Numbered from the stretch's first letter, positions 26,387-35,983 are shown. The stretch is 64,000 nt of DNA from Kluyvera ascorbata_C (GCF_044197065.1 NZ_JBIQOI010000001.1:992001-1056000); one strand, 5' to 3'. Program-made: numbers and translations. The notes: a model not told the origin generated them from the letters alone.

Positions 26387-27304
26387 ATGAATATTGAACT
26401 GCGCCACTTACGCTACTTTATTGCCGTTGCAGAAGAGCTGCATTTTGGGCGCGCGGCGGCGCGGCTTAATATTTCCCAGCCGCCGCTAAGCCAGCAGATT
26501 CAGATCCTTGAACAGCAGGTGGGGGCGCGACTGTTTGCTCGCACCAATCGCAGCGTCAGCCTGACGGAGGCGGGGCGGCAGTTTCTCGCCGATAGTCGGC
26601 AGATCTTGTTGCAGGTCAGCGAAGCCGCCGCGCGGGCCAGCCGCCTGCATAACGGTGAAACCGGTGAGTTACATATTGGCTTTACCTCCTCCGCGCCGTT
26701 TATTAAAGCGGTCTCCGACACGCTCTCCACCTTTCGCCAGCGCTACCCGGACGTGCACATCCAGACGCGGGAAACCAACACCCGCGAGCAGATCTCACCG
26801 CTTACCGAAGGGGCCCTTGAGTTAGGATTGATGCGCAATACGCAGTTACCCGACACCCTCGACTGGCAGGTTATCCTGCGTGAACCGCTGCTGGCGATGA
26901 TCCACCGCGACCATCCGCTCGCCGATAAGCCGGAAGTTAGCCTGGTGGAATTGGGCAAAGAGCCGTTCGTCTTCTTTGACCCTCATGTTGGTACCGGGCT
27001 TTATGACGATATTCTTGGCCTGATGCGCCGTTACGATGCGGTGCCTACGATTACGCAGGAAGTTGGGGAGGCGATGACGATTATTGGCCTGGTGGCCTCC
27101 GGTTTGGGGGTATCGATTTTGCCCGCGTCATTTCGGCGTGTTCAGCTCTATGAAATGCGCTGGGTGCCGATTGTTGAAGAAGATGCAGTCTCGGAAATGT
27201 GGCTGGTGTGGTCAAAGCACCATGAACTTAGCCAGGCGGCAGAGCGCTTCAGACAACAGCTATTAAACGCGGCAAAGGTGAGCGTTTCGCTGCCAAATGT
27301 GTGA
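26387..27304 (+). CDS. ynfL: LysR-type regulator YnfL
   Basis: 305 residues. N-terminal HTH with ELRHLRYFIAVAEELHFGRA and ARLNISQPPLSQQIQILE, then a two-lobed effector domain. Belongs to the BenM/CatM-like LysR branch. Divergent from ynfM, its likely target. An A+T-rich intergenic strip with AATATATTAATA at about 26350 holds the promoters. Confidence 0.88.
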   Translation: MNIELRHLRYFIAVAEELHFGRAAARLNISQPPLSQQIQILEQQVGARLFARTNRSVSLTEAGRQFLADSRQILLQVSEAAARASRLHNGETGELHIGFTSSAPFIKAVSDTLSTFRQRYPDVHIQTRETNTREQISPLTEGALELGLMRNTQLPDTLDWQVILREPLLAMIHRDHPLADKPEVSLVELGKEPFVFFDPHVGTGLYDDILGLMRRYDAVPTITQEVGEAMTIIGLVASGLGVSILPASFRRVQLYEMRWVPIVEEDAVSEMWLVWSKHHELSQAAERFRQQLLNAAKVSVSLPNV

Positions 27305-27416
27305 AAAATTGTGCAGTAAATCACAAGGCTAAGTAAAAATTTGACGCAGGGCGTTCAAGTACTTCACCATAGCCCAAAGTGTTTATTTCGAAGCGCGAAA
27401 ATAAGGGAGTTTTACG

Positions 27417-28634
27417 GTGGTAGCGGACAGTCAGCCAGGGCATATCGATCAAATTAAGCAGACCAATGCAGGGGCGGTGTATCGCCTTATTGATCAGCTC
27501 GGCCCGGTTTCGCGTATCGACCTTTCCCGACTTGCGCAACTGGCTCCGGCCAGTATCACCAAAATTGTTCGTGAACTGCTGGAAGCCCATCTCGTTCAGG
27601 AAACGGAGATTCAGGAAGCGGGTAGCCGTGGTCGTCCAGCCGTTGGGCTTATGGTAGAAACGGAAGCCTGGCACTATCTGTCCGTGCGCATCAGCCGGGG
27701 CGTTATCCATCTGGCGCTGCGCGATCTTAGCAGTAAGCTGGTAGTGGAAGAGCAGCTTGATCTGGCGCTGGAAGATGAGTTGCCGTTCCTGAACCGCGTC
27801 GTGTCCCATATTGACCAATTCTTTATTCGCCACCAGAACCTGCTGGAACGTCTGACCGCGATTGCCATCACCCTACCGGGAATTATCGATACCGAGAACG
27901 GTATTATCCATCGTATGCCGTTTTATGATGTCACCGATGTCCCGCTGGGCGGAACGCTCGAGGCGCATACCGGCGTGCCGGTGTATATCCAGCATGACAT
28001 CAGCGCCTGGACCATGGCCGAGGCGCTGTTTGGCGCATCGCGCGGCGCGCGTGATGTCATTCAGGTGGTTATCGACCATAACGTTGGCGCAGGCGTTATC
28101 ACCGATGGTCGTTTGCTGCACGCGGGCAGCAGTAGCCTGGTGGAAATTGGCCATACCCAGGTCGACCCGTACGGTAAGCGCTGCTATTGCGGTAACCACG
28201 GGTGCCTGGAGACCATCGCCAGCGTGGAAAGTGTGATGGAGCTGACTCAGGTTCGCATGCAGCAATCGATGAGTTCGATGTTGCACCAGAAGCCGCTCAG
28301 CGTGGAGTGGCTGTGTCAGGCTGCGATGCAGGGCGATTTACTGGCAAAGGATATCATTAGCAGTATCGGTACCAACGTCGGGCGAATCCTCGCCATTATG
28401 GTTAACCTCTTCAATCCGCAGAAAATTTTGATTGGCTCGCCGTTTAATCAGGCCGCTGACATCCTCTTCCCAGCGATTGGCGATTGCATTCGCCAGCAGT
28501 CGTTGCCAGCCTACAGTAAACATATTGCCGTAGAGCAAACCCAGTTCTCTAACCGCGGCACGATGGCGGGGGCGGCGCTGGTAAAAGACGCGCTGTATAA
28601 TGGAACATTGCTGATCAGACTGTTACAGGGTTAA
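27417..28634 (+). CDS. mlc: Glucose-responsive ROK repressor Mlc (DgsA)
   Basis: 405 residues (E. coli 406). The N-terminal HTH is RIDLSRLAQLAPASITKIV. The ROK domain carries the zinc site in GHTQVDPYGKRCYCGNHGCL. Mlc represses ptsG, manXYZ, malT and ptsHI and is sequestered by unphosphorylated EIICB(Glc). Translation starts at GTG 27417 after AAGGGAG, as shown by the match to the E. coli N-terminus (VADSQPGHIDQIKQTNAGAV). The upstream gap of 113 bases contains no gene. Confidence 0.94.
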   Translation: MVADSQPGHIDQIKQTNAGAVYRLIDQLGPVSRIDLSRLAQLAPASITKIVRELLEAHLVQETEIQEAGSRGRPAVGLMVETEAWHYLSVRISRGVIHLALRDLSSKLVVEEQLDLALEDELPFLNRVVSHIDQFFIRHQNLLERLTAIAITLPGIIDTENGIIHRMPFYDVTDVPLGGTLEAHTGVPVYIQHDISAWTMAEALFGASRGARDVIQVVIDHNVGAGVITDGRLLHAGSSSLVEIGHTQVDPYGKRCYCGNHGCLETIASVESVMELTQVRMQQSMSSMLHQKPLSVEWLCQAAMQGDLLAKDIISSIGTNVGRILAIMVNLFNPQKILIGSPFNQAADILFPAIGDCIRQQSLPAYSKHIAVEQTQFSNRGTMAGAALVKDALYNGTLLIRLLQG

Positions 28635-28765
28635 CAATTTTTAGCAGTTTTGCAAAAAATTGCGCTATCTCAATCTGACCCATTCGCACATCACGTAAAC
28701 TTTCACTCCGTTGAATTATTCATTGCTATGATATTTTCATGGCGCAGGAGTGGGGTTAGTTTGTG

Positions 28766-29461
28766 ATGCTTAATCGTTTCTTTATTACTGGTACTGATAC
28801 TTCTGTCGGCAAGACGGTGGTTTCTCGTGCGCTTTTGCAGGCGCTCGCCGCCAGCGGGAAACGGGTGGCAGGATACAAACCAGTTGCCAAAGGCAGCAAG
28901 GAAACCGCAGAGGGGCTGCGCAATAAAGATGCGCTGATTCTGCAGGCCGTTTCATCGCTGGACTTACCCTATGATGCTATCAACCCGATTGCGCTGAGCG
29001 AAGAAGAGAGCAGCGTTGCCCACAGTTGCCCCATCAACTACACCTTACTGTCTGACGGCCTGGCCAATCTGAGCCAGCAGGTCGATAACGTGGTGGTTGA
29101 GGGTACCGGTGGCTGGCGCAGCCTGATGAACGATCTGCGCCCGCTCTCCGAGTGGGTGGTGCAGGAACAGTTGCCGGTGCTGATGGTGGTCGGAATTCAG
29201 GAAGGCTGCATTAACCATGCGCTGCTGACCGCTCAGGCCATCGCCAACGACGGCCTGCCGCTGATTGGCTGGGTGGCGAATCGTATCAACCCGGGCCTGG
29301 CGCACTATGCGGAAATTATCGATGTGCTCAGCAAAAAGCTGCCGGCGCCGCTGATTGGCGAACTGCCATATTTGCCGCGCCCGGAACAGCGTGAACTGAG
29401 TCAATACGTTGACTTAGCGATGCTCCGCAACGTGCTGACGGTAGATAGAATCCTGGCGTAA
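28766..29461 (+). CDS. bioD2: Dethiobiotin synthetase homologue BioD2 (YnfK)
   Basis: 231 residues, as in E. coli. The P-loop is GTDTSVGKTVVS; other BioD motifs are KPVAKGSK and VEGTGGW. It carboxylates 7,8-diaminopelargonate to dethiobiotin; in E. coli this copy is accessory to bioD in the bio operon. ATG 28766 is preferred to the GTG one codon earlier. Its last 48 bases overlap the end of clcB on the other strand. Confidence 0.91.
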   Translation: MLNRFFITGTDTSVGKTVVSRALLQALAASGKRVAGYKPVAKGSKETAEGLRNKDALILQAVSSLDLPYDAINPIALSEEESSVAHSCPINYTLLSDGLANLSQQVDNVVVEGTGGWRSLMNDLRPLSEWVVQEQLPVLMVVGIQEGCINHALLTAQAIANDGLPLIGWVANRINPGLAHYAEIIDVLSKKLPAPLIGELPYLPRPEQRELSQYVDLAMLRNVLTVDRILA

Positions 29462-30709
29462 GGTTCTCGACAGTACCGACGCCAGCACGCAGGCAATCAG
29501 TAAACCGGGCAGCAGCGTATACTGCCCGGTCATTTCACAAATCATCAACGTTGACATAATTGGCGCATGCGTCGTTGCTGCCAGTAACGTTGCCATTCCC
29601 GTCACGCCAAGCAGTATCGCCATCGCCTCGTTCCCCGGGAACACCAGCGTCCACGTATTAGCGAACAGAATGCCGACCGCCAGGCCAATAAACAGCGTTG
29701 GAGTAAACACGCCGCCCGGCGCGCCAGAGCCGCTGCTGGCGAGAATAGCGAGCAGCTTGCACAGGAAAATCCCGGCAATAATGGCAAAACTCGGTGGGCT
29801 TAACAGGAACCCTTGCACCACGCTGTAGCCATTGCCCCACACCGCTGGCGTTAATAGCGAAAGCAAACCAACGATGAATCCCCCCAGCGCAAGCTGCCAG
29901 GGTGGGGAAAGCTTGAGCCGCAGGAAACCACGATGGCTCATGTCCATCAGCCAGATAAGCAGCGGCCCGCCTAAGCCGCAGACCAGCCCGGTGGCGAGCA
30001 TCAAGCCGTAATGCGCCGCGTCGAGCACCGGCAAATCGCCTGTAGGGTAGAGCAACTCCGCACCGCCGTTCATCAACTGCGTACTGAGCAGCGCGACCAC
30101 CGCGGCGATCACCACCGGGCCGAGCGAGGCCAGCATTAGCGTGCCAAAAAGTATTTCGGCGATGAACAGGCTACCTGCCAGTGGGGCATGATAGGCGCTT
30201 GCCATCCCCGCTGCCGCACCACAGGCAATCCAAAGCTTCCATTCATCCTTTGGCGTAAAGCGCTGGGCAAAGAAAGAGGCGGCAAGAGCGGCTAACAGGA
30301 TCATCGCGCCTTCGCGACCAATGGCGCTGCCGCTGACGACCACTAATAACGATGCGGTGGATTTGATAAGGCTTGAGCTGGTATCAAACTTGCCTTCATC
30401 GCTTTCCAGCGCCTCCATATAGTCTGTCGGCGCATGGGGACGTTGTCGCGTATGGCGTTGCCAGGCCCACAATAACGTCCCGGCGGCGAGCCCGCCAAGC
30501 GCCGGGGTGATAAGTCGCCGCCACCAGACGAGGCCGCCTGCTGCGTTGACCAGACTGCCGCTGTCATTACTGAGAAATAACCACTCCCCCAGATACATGG
30601 CGTGGCGAAAGAGCGCCACCGCCAGCGCCGCGAGGACGCCAACAACGGTAGCTATAAGCAGGCGACGGAACATCGCCTTGATATCGGGGTAGTGGTGAAG
30701 TCGCTGCAT
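29414..30709 (-). CDS. clcB: ClC-type voltage-gated chloride channel or exchanger ClcB
   Basis: 431 residues (E. coli 418). ClC signatures: GSAIGREGAMILLAALAASF, with the gating glutamate in GREG, and SGSGAPGGVFTPTLFIG. About ten or more membrane helices. It works with ClcA in extreme acid resistance by moving chloride. Its 3' end overlaps bioD2 by 48 bases, so their last 15 codons share DNA in opposite directions. It lies 14 bases after dmsD, reading the same way. Confidence 0.92.
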   Translation of the reverse strand: MQRLHHYPDIKAMFRRLLIATVVGVLAALAVALFRHAMYLGEWLFLSNDSGSLVNAAGGLVWWRRLITPALGGLAAGTLLWAWQRHTRQRPHAPTDYMEALESDEGKFDTSSSLIKSTASLLVVVSGSAIGREGAMILLAALAASFFAQRFTPKDEWKLWIACGAAAGMASAYHAPLAGSLFIAEILFGTLMLASLGPVVIAAVVALLSTQLMNGGAELLYPTGDLPVLDAAHYGLMLATGLVCGLGGPLLIWLMDMSHRGFLRLKLSPPWQLALGGFIVGLLSLLTPAVWGNGYSVVQGFLLSPPSFAIIAGIFLCKLLAILASSGSGAPGGVFTPTLFIGLAVGILFANTWTLVFPGNEAMAILLGVTGMATLLAATTHAPIMSTLMICEMTGQYTLLPGLLIACVLASVLSRTLRQDSIYRQHVAEHR

Positions 30710-30723
30710 CGTGGCCTGAAGGC

Positions 30724-31338
30724 TTAACGATAAAGTTTTTTGTCAGCGACGGGGATCAGCAGCGCGCTCTGCCATTGTGCCAACGTCTGCTGTGCAAGCT
30801 GTCCCAGTGCGATGAAGAAAGGATGGTTCGCTTTTTCAATAAATTCGGCAAGGAATCGAGGGGCCCATGGCAGCAGATGCCATGCCAGTAGCTGATCGCA
30901 GGCCTCTTCGCGGCCATTTTCAACCAGCCAGGCGGCGAGCATCAGTAAGGTGCCAAAGTGATCTTCGGGCTCGTTTTGCTGCACATCAAACGCAATCTGG
31001 TTTTCACGCATCCATTGGCGCAGCGCCAGCGTGGAGTCGCCGAACAGAACGTTCTCGCGGTCTAACCAAACGGAGCCCCACGGCGGCGACGGTAGCGCAT
31101 CAGGGCCGATAAACAGACGTTGCCAAGCCTCTGCCAGGGATTCTTCAACGGGTGCGGTAAATCCAGCGGAGAGGGTATCGGCGTGCAGAACAGCGTACGG
31201 CCACTGCGTCACCCACTCACCGTCGGTAAAGGCAGTCACCAGCGGTTCGGCAAGCGTGCTGTTCGGCGCAAAATAGAACAAAGCACCCAGTACACGGGCG
31301 GAGAACGCTAAAGCGTTGTTGTGCTGAACGTCATTCAT
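30724..31338 (-). CDS. dmsD: Tat proofreading chaperone DmsD (YnfI)
   Basis: 204 residues, all helical TorD/DmsD fold, the same length as in E. coli. It binds the twin-arginine leader of DmsA/YnfF until the molybdenum cofactor is inserted. Located last in the ynfFGH operon, 47 bases after ynfH, behind a hairpin that may reduce its expression. Confidence 0.9.
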   Translation of the reverse strand: MNDVQHNNALAFSARVLGALFYFAPNSTLAEPLVTAFTDGEWVTQWPYAVLHADTLSAGFTAPVEESLAEAWQRLFIGPDALPSPPWGSVWLDRENVLFGDSTLALRQWMRENQIAFDVQQNEPEDHFGTLLMLAAWLVENGREEACDQLLAWHLLPWAPRFLAEFIEKANHPFFIALGQLAQQTLAQWQSALLIPVADKKLYR

Positions 31339-31357
31339 TACTGCATTTCCTTAAAAG

Positions 31358-31379
31358 GGTGCGGGATTGCTCCCGCACC
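31358..31379 (-). terminator. Hairpin between ynfH and dmsD
   Basis: GGTGCGGG/CCCGCACC with a six-base loop, followed by CTTTTAAGG on the minus strand. It is probably a partial terminator setting a lower dose of the chaperone. Confidence 0.6.
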
Positions 31380-31385
31380 GGTGAA

Positions 31386-32243
31386 TTACCCGGCAATTGC
31401 CATGCCGACGGTCATATGTAGACCATAGAACAGTCCGCGACCGATAAGTTCGCCTGCTAGCATCAGTACCAGACCAAGCGCCAGACCCGCAGCCCGCGGC
31501 GGAACGCGACGCAGTAACGGGCAGAGCCAGCAGCCTAAACCCGCCGCTAGCAGTGCGAAGCGCGACACCTGCAAGGTGCCCCAGTCCGGCAGCAGCGCGT
31601 TTGCCTGCTGAACTGAACTGTGAATAAATCCCAGATCAGCGGTTTGCATTACGACGACGGCTAAGCTGAGCAAATAGCCCAGCACGCTGACCGAGGCAAA
31701 GAATTTACCGTTGAACGGCACCTTTGACATTTTAAGCAGCAGGGCTGCAAACAGTGGCCCGGTGAGCAGTACGGTCAGGAAGAACGACGCCGTGGTGTAA
31801 CCATTATACCAGGTTGGCACGGTATCTATCTGATAAACACGTGTCATTGCCCAGACAAATACCAGGCCGAGCACCATGCTGACCAGCAGCCACAGACGCC
31901 CAAGCGCGGCGGGCATTTTACCCATCACCGACAGTAACCACCAGAATCCTCCTACGGCGAAGAAAACGGAACCGCTGGCTATCTCGTTACTGAGCGCAGA
32001 ACTTCCCACGCGGTTTAGCGAGTTGAACGCGCGTAACGGTGAGCCGAGGTGCAGCACAGAGGCGAAAAAAGCAATGCCCATGACAACCCACAGGAAAAAC
32101 ATGTTCAATACAATGCGACGTTGATCGGCAGGTTCATGACGCGCCGCCAGCCAGCCTAAGCCGGTGACGATGGTAGCTCCCGCAACGCACTGCCCCAGCA
32201 CCGTAAACAGCACCAGCGGCCATTCATGCCATCCACTTCCCAT
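31386..32243 (-). CDS. ynfH: DMSO/selenate reductase membrane anchor YnfH (DmsC family)
   Basis: 285 residues (E. coli 284) with eight predicted helices. ATG 32243 begins MGSGWHEWPLVLFTVLGQC and has GGAGGTG upstream inside the end of ynfG. The DmsC subunit binds menaquinol and passes electrons to the Fe-S subunit. The conserved FFLWVVMGIAF and HLGSPLRAFNSLNRVGSSAL are present. Confidence 0.9.
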   Translation of the reverse strand: MGSGWHEWPLVLFTVLGQCVAGATIVTGLGWLAARHEPADQRRIVLNMFFLWVVMGIAFFASVLHLGSPLRAFNSLNRVGSSALSNEIASGSVFFAVGGFWWLLSVMGKMPAALGRLWLLVSMVLGLVFVWAMTRVYQIDTVPTWYNGYTTASFFLTVLLTGPLFAALLLKMSKVPFNGKFFASVSVLGYLLSLAVVVMQTADLGFIHSSVQQANALLPDWGTLQVSRFALLAAGLGCWLCPLLRRVPPRAAGLALGLVLMLAGELIGRGLFYGLHMTVGMAIAG

Positions 32244-32244
32244 C

Positions 32245-32862
32245 TTACACCTCCTTCGGATTGGCCAGATAGCCAGTGGTATCGCCGCACGGACGTGCAT
32301 TGGCGTTAGGTTTAATCACAATGCTTGGCTTAGTGAAGTGTGTAGAAGGCAGCGGAGCAACCGCCGCCAGCGTACCGTGCTTCTGACGCAGCTCTTCGAT
32401 AGGGCCGAAATCCAACGCGCGCAACGGGCAGGATTCCACGCAAATCGGTTTCTTGCCTTCTGCCACGCGCTCATGACAGCCATCGCATTTGGTCATGTGA
32501 CCTTTGGCTTCGTTGTACTGCGGCGCGCCGTACGGGCAGGCCATGTGACAGTAGCGGCAGCCGATGCAGACATCTTCGTTGACGACCACAAAGCCATCTT
32601 CACGTTTGTGCATCGCGCCGCTCGGGCACACTTTGGTACAGGCCGGGTCTTCGCAGTGGTTACAGGCGATGGACAGGTAATAGGCAAAGACGTTCTGGTT
32701 CCAGACGCCGTTATCTTCCTGCCAGTCGCCGCCCGCGTATTCGTAAATACGACGGAAGCTGACGTCCGGAGTTAAGTCTTTGTAATCTTTACACGCCAGC
32801 TCGCAGGTTTTACAACCGGTGCAACGCGCGGAGTCGATGAAAAATCCGTATTGGGTACTCAT
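32245..32862 (-). CDS. ynfG: Fe-S electron transfer subunit YnfG (DmsB family)
   Basis: 205 residues, as in E. coli. Four ferredoxin-type cysteine groups are visible: CTGCKTCELACKDY, CNHCEDPACTKVCPSG, CIGCRYCHMACPYG and CDGCHERVAEG with CVESCP. They hold four [4Fe-4S] clusters that link the membrane anchor to the catalytic subunit. It follows ynfF by ten bases. Confidence 0.94.
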   Translation of the reverse strand: MSTQYGFFIDSARCTGCKTCELACKDYKDLTPDVSFRRIYEYAGGDWQEDNGVWNQNVFAYYLSIACNHCEDPACTKVCPSGAMHKREDGFVVVNEDVCIGCRYCHMACPYGAPQYNEAKGHMTKCDGCHERVAEGKKPICVESCPLRALDFGPIEELRQKHGTLAAVAPLPSTHFTKPSIVIKPNANARPCGDTTGYLANPKEV

Positions 32863-32872
32863 TGGCTAGTCC

Positions 32873-35308
32873 TTATACCTTCTCGATCTCAACCAGGTTA
32901 GTGTGCTGCGGGTTGCCTTTCGCCAGGGGAGAAGGGCGATGCGTCGTCAGCGTATTGATACAGGAACCGTGATCGATCCGGTCACCGTTCATCTCGGCAT
33001 TGTGCCAAGCGCCTTGACCCATTGCGGATACTCCCGGCATGATGCGCGGCGTAACTTTTGCTGGAATACGCAGTTCACCGCGGTTGTTAAACACGCGCAC
33101 CATGTCGCCGTTTTGGATCCCACGTTTCTGCGCATCCAGCGGGTTTAACCATACTTCCTGGCGGCAGGCGGCTTTCAGCACATCAACGTTGCCGTAGCTG
33201 GAGTGAGTTCGCGCTTTGAAGTGGAAGCCGAACAGCTGTAGCGGGAAAGTACCGCGCAACGGATCGTCCCAGCCTTCGAAGGTCGAGGCGTAAACCGGCA
33301 GCGGGCTGATGGTTTCGTCTTTCTCAAGCTGCCATTTCGCGGCAATGTCGGCCAGACGGCTGGAGTAGATTTCGATTTTTCCTGACGGCGTTTTTAACGG
33401 ATTAGCCTCCGGGTCTTTGCGGAAGCTCTGGTAGGCGACAAAGTGGCCGTTCGGATCTTTACGCTTGTAGATGCCCATCTTTTTGAGTTCATCATAGGTC
33501 GGCAAATCCGCATCTTTGGCGCGCATTTTGGCGTAGAGGTACTGCAACCACTGCTCCTGCGAACGTCCTTCGGTGAATTTCTGATATACGTCGCTGCCGA
33601 GACGTTTTGCCACTTCGCTTAATATCCAGTAGATAGGTTTGCGTTCAAATTTTGGCGCGGTGGCTGGTTGAATAAAGATCAGATAGCCCATGTTCCCGGC
33701 GTAATCGTTCGGGATAATGTCTTCCTGTTCCACGGTCATTAAATCGGGCAGCAGGATATCGGCGTATTTCGCCGAGGCGGTCATGAAGTTCTCAATCACC
33801 ACGATCATTTCGCATTTACTGTCGTCCTGCAAAATCTCGTGGGTTTTATTGATATCCGAGTGCTGGTTAATAATGGTGTTGCCCGCATAGTTCCAGAAGA
33901 ACTTGATGGGCACATCCAGTTTATCTTTGCCACGTACGCCGTCGCGGGTGGCGGTCATTTCGGCGCCGTGGTCGATGGCATCGGTCCAGGTAAAGCAGGA
34001 AATCGCCGTTTTGACCGGGTTTTCCAGCACGGGGAAACGCTCGATGGTGATGGTGTACGTCGATTCACGCGCGCCACTGTTACCGCCGTTAATGCCGACG
34101 TTACCGGTCAGAATAGGCAGCATGGCAATTGCACGGGCAGAAAGCTCACCGTTCGCCTGGCGCTGCGGCCCCCAGCCCTGACAAATATAGGCCGGTTTAG
34201 CGCTGCCAATTTCACGGGCCAACTTGATGATTCTGTCCGCCGGAATGCCGGTAATATGCGATGCCCACTGCGGCGTTTTCGCCACGCCGTCATCGCCCTG
34301 ACCGAGAATATAGGCTTTATAATGACCGTTGGCCGGCGCGCCTTCTGGCAGGGTTTTCTCGTCGTAACCGACGCAGTATTTATCGAGGAACGGCTGGTCG
34401 ACCAGATTCTCGTCAATCAACACCCAGGCAATACCGGCAACCAGCGCGGCATCGGTACCAGGACGGATCGGAATCCACTCATCTTCACGACCAGCGGCGG
34501 TATCGGTATAGCGCGGATCGATAACGATCATGCGCGCATTTGAGCGTTCGCGAGCTTGTTCAAGATAATAGGTTATGCCGCCGCCGCTCATGCGGGTTTC
34601 TGCCGGGTTGTTGCCGAACATCACCACCAGTTTGCTGTTTTCGATATCGGAGGTGCTGTTGCCGTCGTTGGTGCCGTAGGTATACGGCATGGCGCAGGCA
34701 ATCTGGGCGGTACTGTAGGTGCCGTATTGGTTTAGCGAGCCGCCATAGCAGTTCATCAGACGCATTACGGCGGAACCGGATGGCGAGGAGCGAGTGATGT
34801 TGCCGCCGACGATACCGGAAGAGTAGTTAATGTAGACGGATTCGTTGCCGTAATCCTTCACCACGCGTTTGAGGTTGCTGGCGATAGTGTCCAGTGCCTC
34901 ATCCCAGCTAATGCGCTCGAATTTGCCTTCGCCACGTTTGCCTACGCGTTTCATAGGATAGTTCAGGCGGTCAGGATGGTTGATTCGACGGCGAATTGAG
35001 CGTCCTCGCAGACAGGCGCGTACCTGGTGATCGCCATAAACGTCATGGCCGGTATTGTCGGTTTCTACCCAGTACACTTCATTGTCTTTGACATGCAGAC
35101 GCAACGCGCAGCGGCTACCGCAGTTGACGGAGCATGCCCCCCAAACCACCTTATCTTCCGGCTGATTAGCCTGCTGTACCGCGGCGGCCGTGGCGCGCAA
35201 AGAGAAGGGGAGCGAGAGGCTGCCTGCCGCGAAGGCTAATGAGCCGATAGCCGATGATTTTATTAGGGTGCGTCGACTTAGCCCCCCAGGCTTTTCCTGA
35301 TTTGACAT
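32873..35308 (-). CDS. ynfF: Tat-exported molybdopterin reductase YnfF (DmsA family; selenate reductase)
   Basis: 811 residues. The Tat leader is LSRRTLIKSSAIGSLAFAAG. A [4Fe-4S] motif appears as CSVNCGSRCALRLH. The mature enzyme is a bis-MGD oxidoreductase; FGNNPAETRMSGGG and CQGWGPQRQANGE are typical. In E. coli the YnfE/YnfF pair reduces selenate; only one such gene is present here, and it serves as the sole catalytic subunit of this operon. GTG 35311 is open, but ATG 35308 with GGAG five to six bases upstream is preferred. Probably anaerobically induced (see FNR-like site). Confidence 0.92.
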   Translation of the reverse strand: MSNQEKPGGLSRRTLIKSSAIGSLAFAAGSLSLPFSLRATAAAVQQANQPEDKVVWGACSVNCGSRCALRLHVKDNEVYWVETDNTGHDVYGDHQVRACLRGRSIRRRINHPDRLNYPMKRVGKRGEGKFERISWDEALDTIASNLKRVVKDYGNESVYINYSSGIVGGNITRSSPSGSAVMRLMNCYGGSLNQYGTYSTAQIACAMPYTYGTNDGNSTSDIENSKLVVMFGNNPAETRMSGGGITYYLEQARERSNARMIVIDPRYTDTAAGREDEWIPIRPGTDAALVAGIAWVLIDENLVDQPFLDKYCVGYDEKTLPEGAPANGHYKAYILGQGDDGVAKTPQWASHITGIPADRIIKLAREIGSAKPAYICQGWGPQRQANGELSARAIAMLPILTGNVGINGGNSGARESTYTITIERFPVLENPVKTAISCFTWTDAIDHGAEMTATRDGVRGKDKLDVPIKFFWNYAGNTIINQHSDINKTHEILQDDSKCEMIVVIENFMTASAKYADILLPDLMTVEQEDIIPNDYAGNMGYLIFIQPATAPKFERKPIYWILSEVAKRLGSDVYQKFTEGRSQEQWLQYLYAKMRAKDADLPTYDELKKMGIYKRKDPNGHFVAYQSFRKDPEANPLKTPSGKIEIYSSRLADIAAKWQLEKDETISPLPVYASTFEGWDDPLRGTFPLQLFGFHFKARTHSSYGNVDVLKAACRQEVWLNPLDAQKRGIQNGDMVRVFNNRGELRIPAKVTPRIMPGVSAMGQGAWHNAEMNGDRIDHGSCINTLTTHRPSPLAKGNPQHTNLVEIEKV

Positions 35309-35402
35309 CACTCACTCCATTATTTTTGTTTAATGATTTCAACGAGAAATTAAAAACCTGCTAATAATGGGGAGAGGATACCTGGTTAGTGGTATACAAG
35401 TA

Positions 35403-35416
35403 TTAACCCTGGTCAA
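35403..35416 (-). promoter_or_regulatory. Possible FNR site upstream of ynfF
   Basis: The minus strand reads TTGACCAGGGTTAA, about 90 bases before the ynfF start, matching the FNR consensus TTGATNNNNATCAA at 7 of 10 fixed positions. E. coli ynfEFGH-dmsD is FNR-activated. It is weak by sequence alone. Confidence 0.35.
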
Positions 35417-35576
35417 AATACACGGTTGCACTAATGAGGTATTTGCATGGTGGCGTTTGCCAGTTGCAGGGGGCGTGTGCATAATTGTTTTACAACATAA
35501 AAACAGTTTTATTACGGTTGACCGTTTTCGTTAATCGAATTTCTTACCGCTAATCCGCTACTTATGGAAGTCACCT

Positions 35577-35978
35577 ATGCAGGATATCGTTTCTTCTGTT
35601 ATTCCGATGCCCGCGATTGAGACGGTCACGGTTCCCTACAAAGGGTTAAATTTTTTACGCCCCGAAATTTTGCTCGACTTCATCAGCGTGACGGAGGGAA
35701 AAGTCCTCGCCGTGACGCCAGTGGCCGTGCTGTATTCCACGATAGGGGTGTTGCAATCCGCGGCGTTGCGCAAGATCCCTGTACTGGTTTCCGGGCGCGT
35801 GGTCTATCCCGTCAGTTCACAGGCGCTGCCCTGTTTGCATTCAAAATTGACCATTAACACCACGTCGCAAAAGCTGCGTTTTCAGGGTGACCTGGATGCG
35901 TTATCCGATGATCAAACGTTACGCGATGGCGTACTGGTTGGCATTGCACTGGAGTTTGTTGTCGAGAGGAAAGACTAG
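35577..35978 (+). CDS. Conserved-looking small cytoplasmic protein, unknown
   Basis: 133 residues, ATG 35577 with GGAAG seven bases before. No signal peptide or membrane segment. It is mostly beta-strand in character (KVLAVTPVAVLYSTIGVLQ, KIPVLVSGRVVYPVSSQ) and looks like a small beta-barrel or beta-sandwich domain. It stands alone between the ynfF promoter and a bidirectional terminator. E. coli K-12 has nothing I can equate with it at this point. No family is recognised. Confidence 0.6.
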   Translation: MQDIVSSVIPMPAIETVTVPYKGLNFLRPEILLDFISVTEGKVLAVTPVAVLYSTIGVLQSAALRKIPVLVSGRVVYPVSSQALPCLHSKLTINTTSQKLRFQGDLDALSDDQTLRDGVLVGIALEFVVERKD

Positions 35979-35983
35979 AAAGC

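Noticed and set aside
32164..34797. Long plus-strand frames across ynfFGH
   Set aside because: They are shadows of strongly coding minus-strand genes with complete cofactor motifs.
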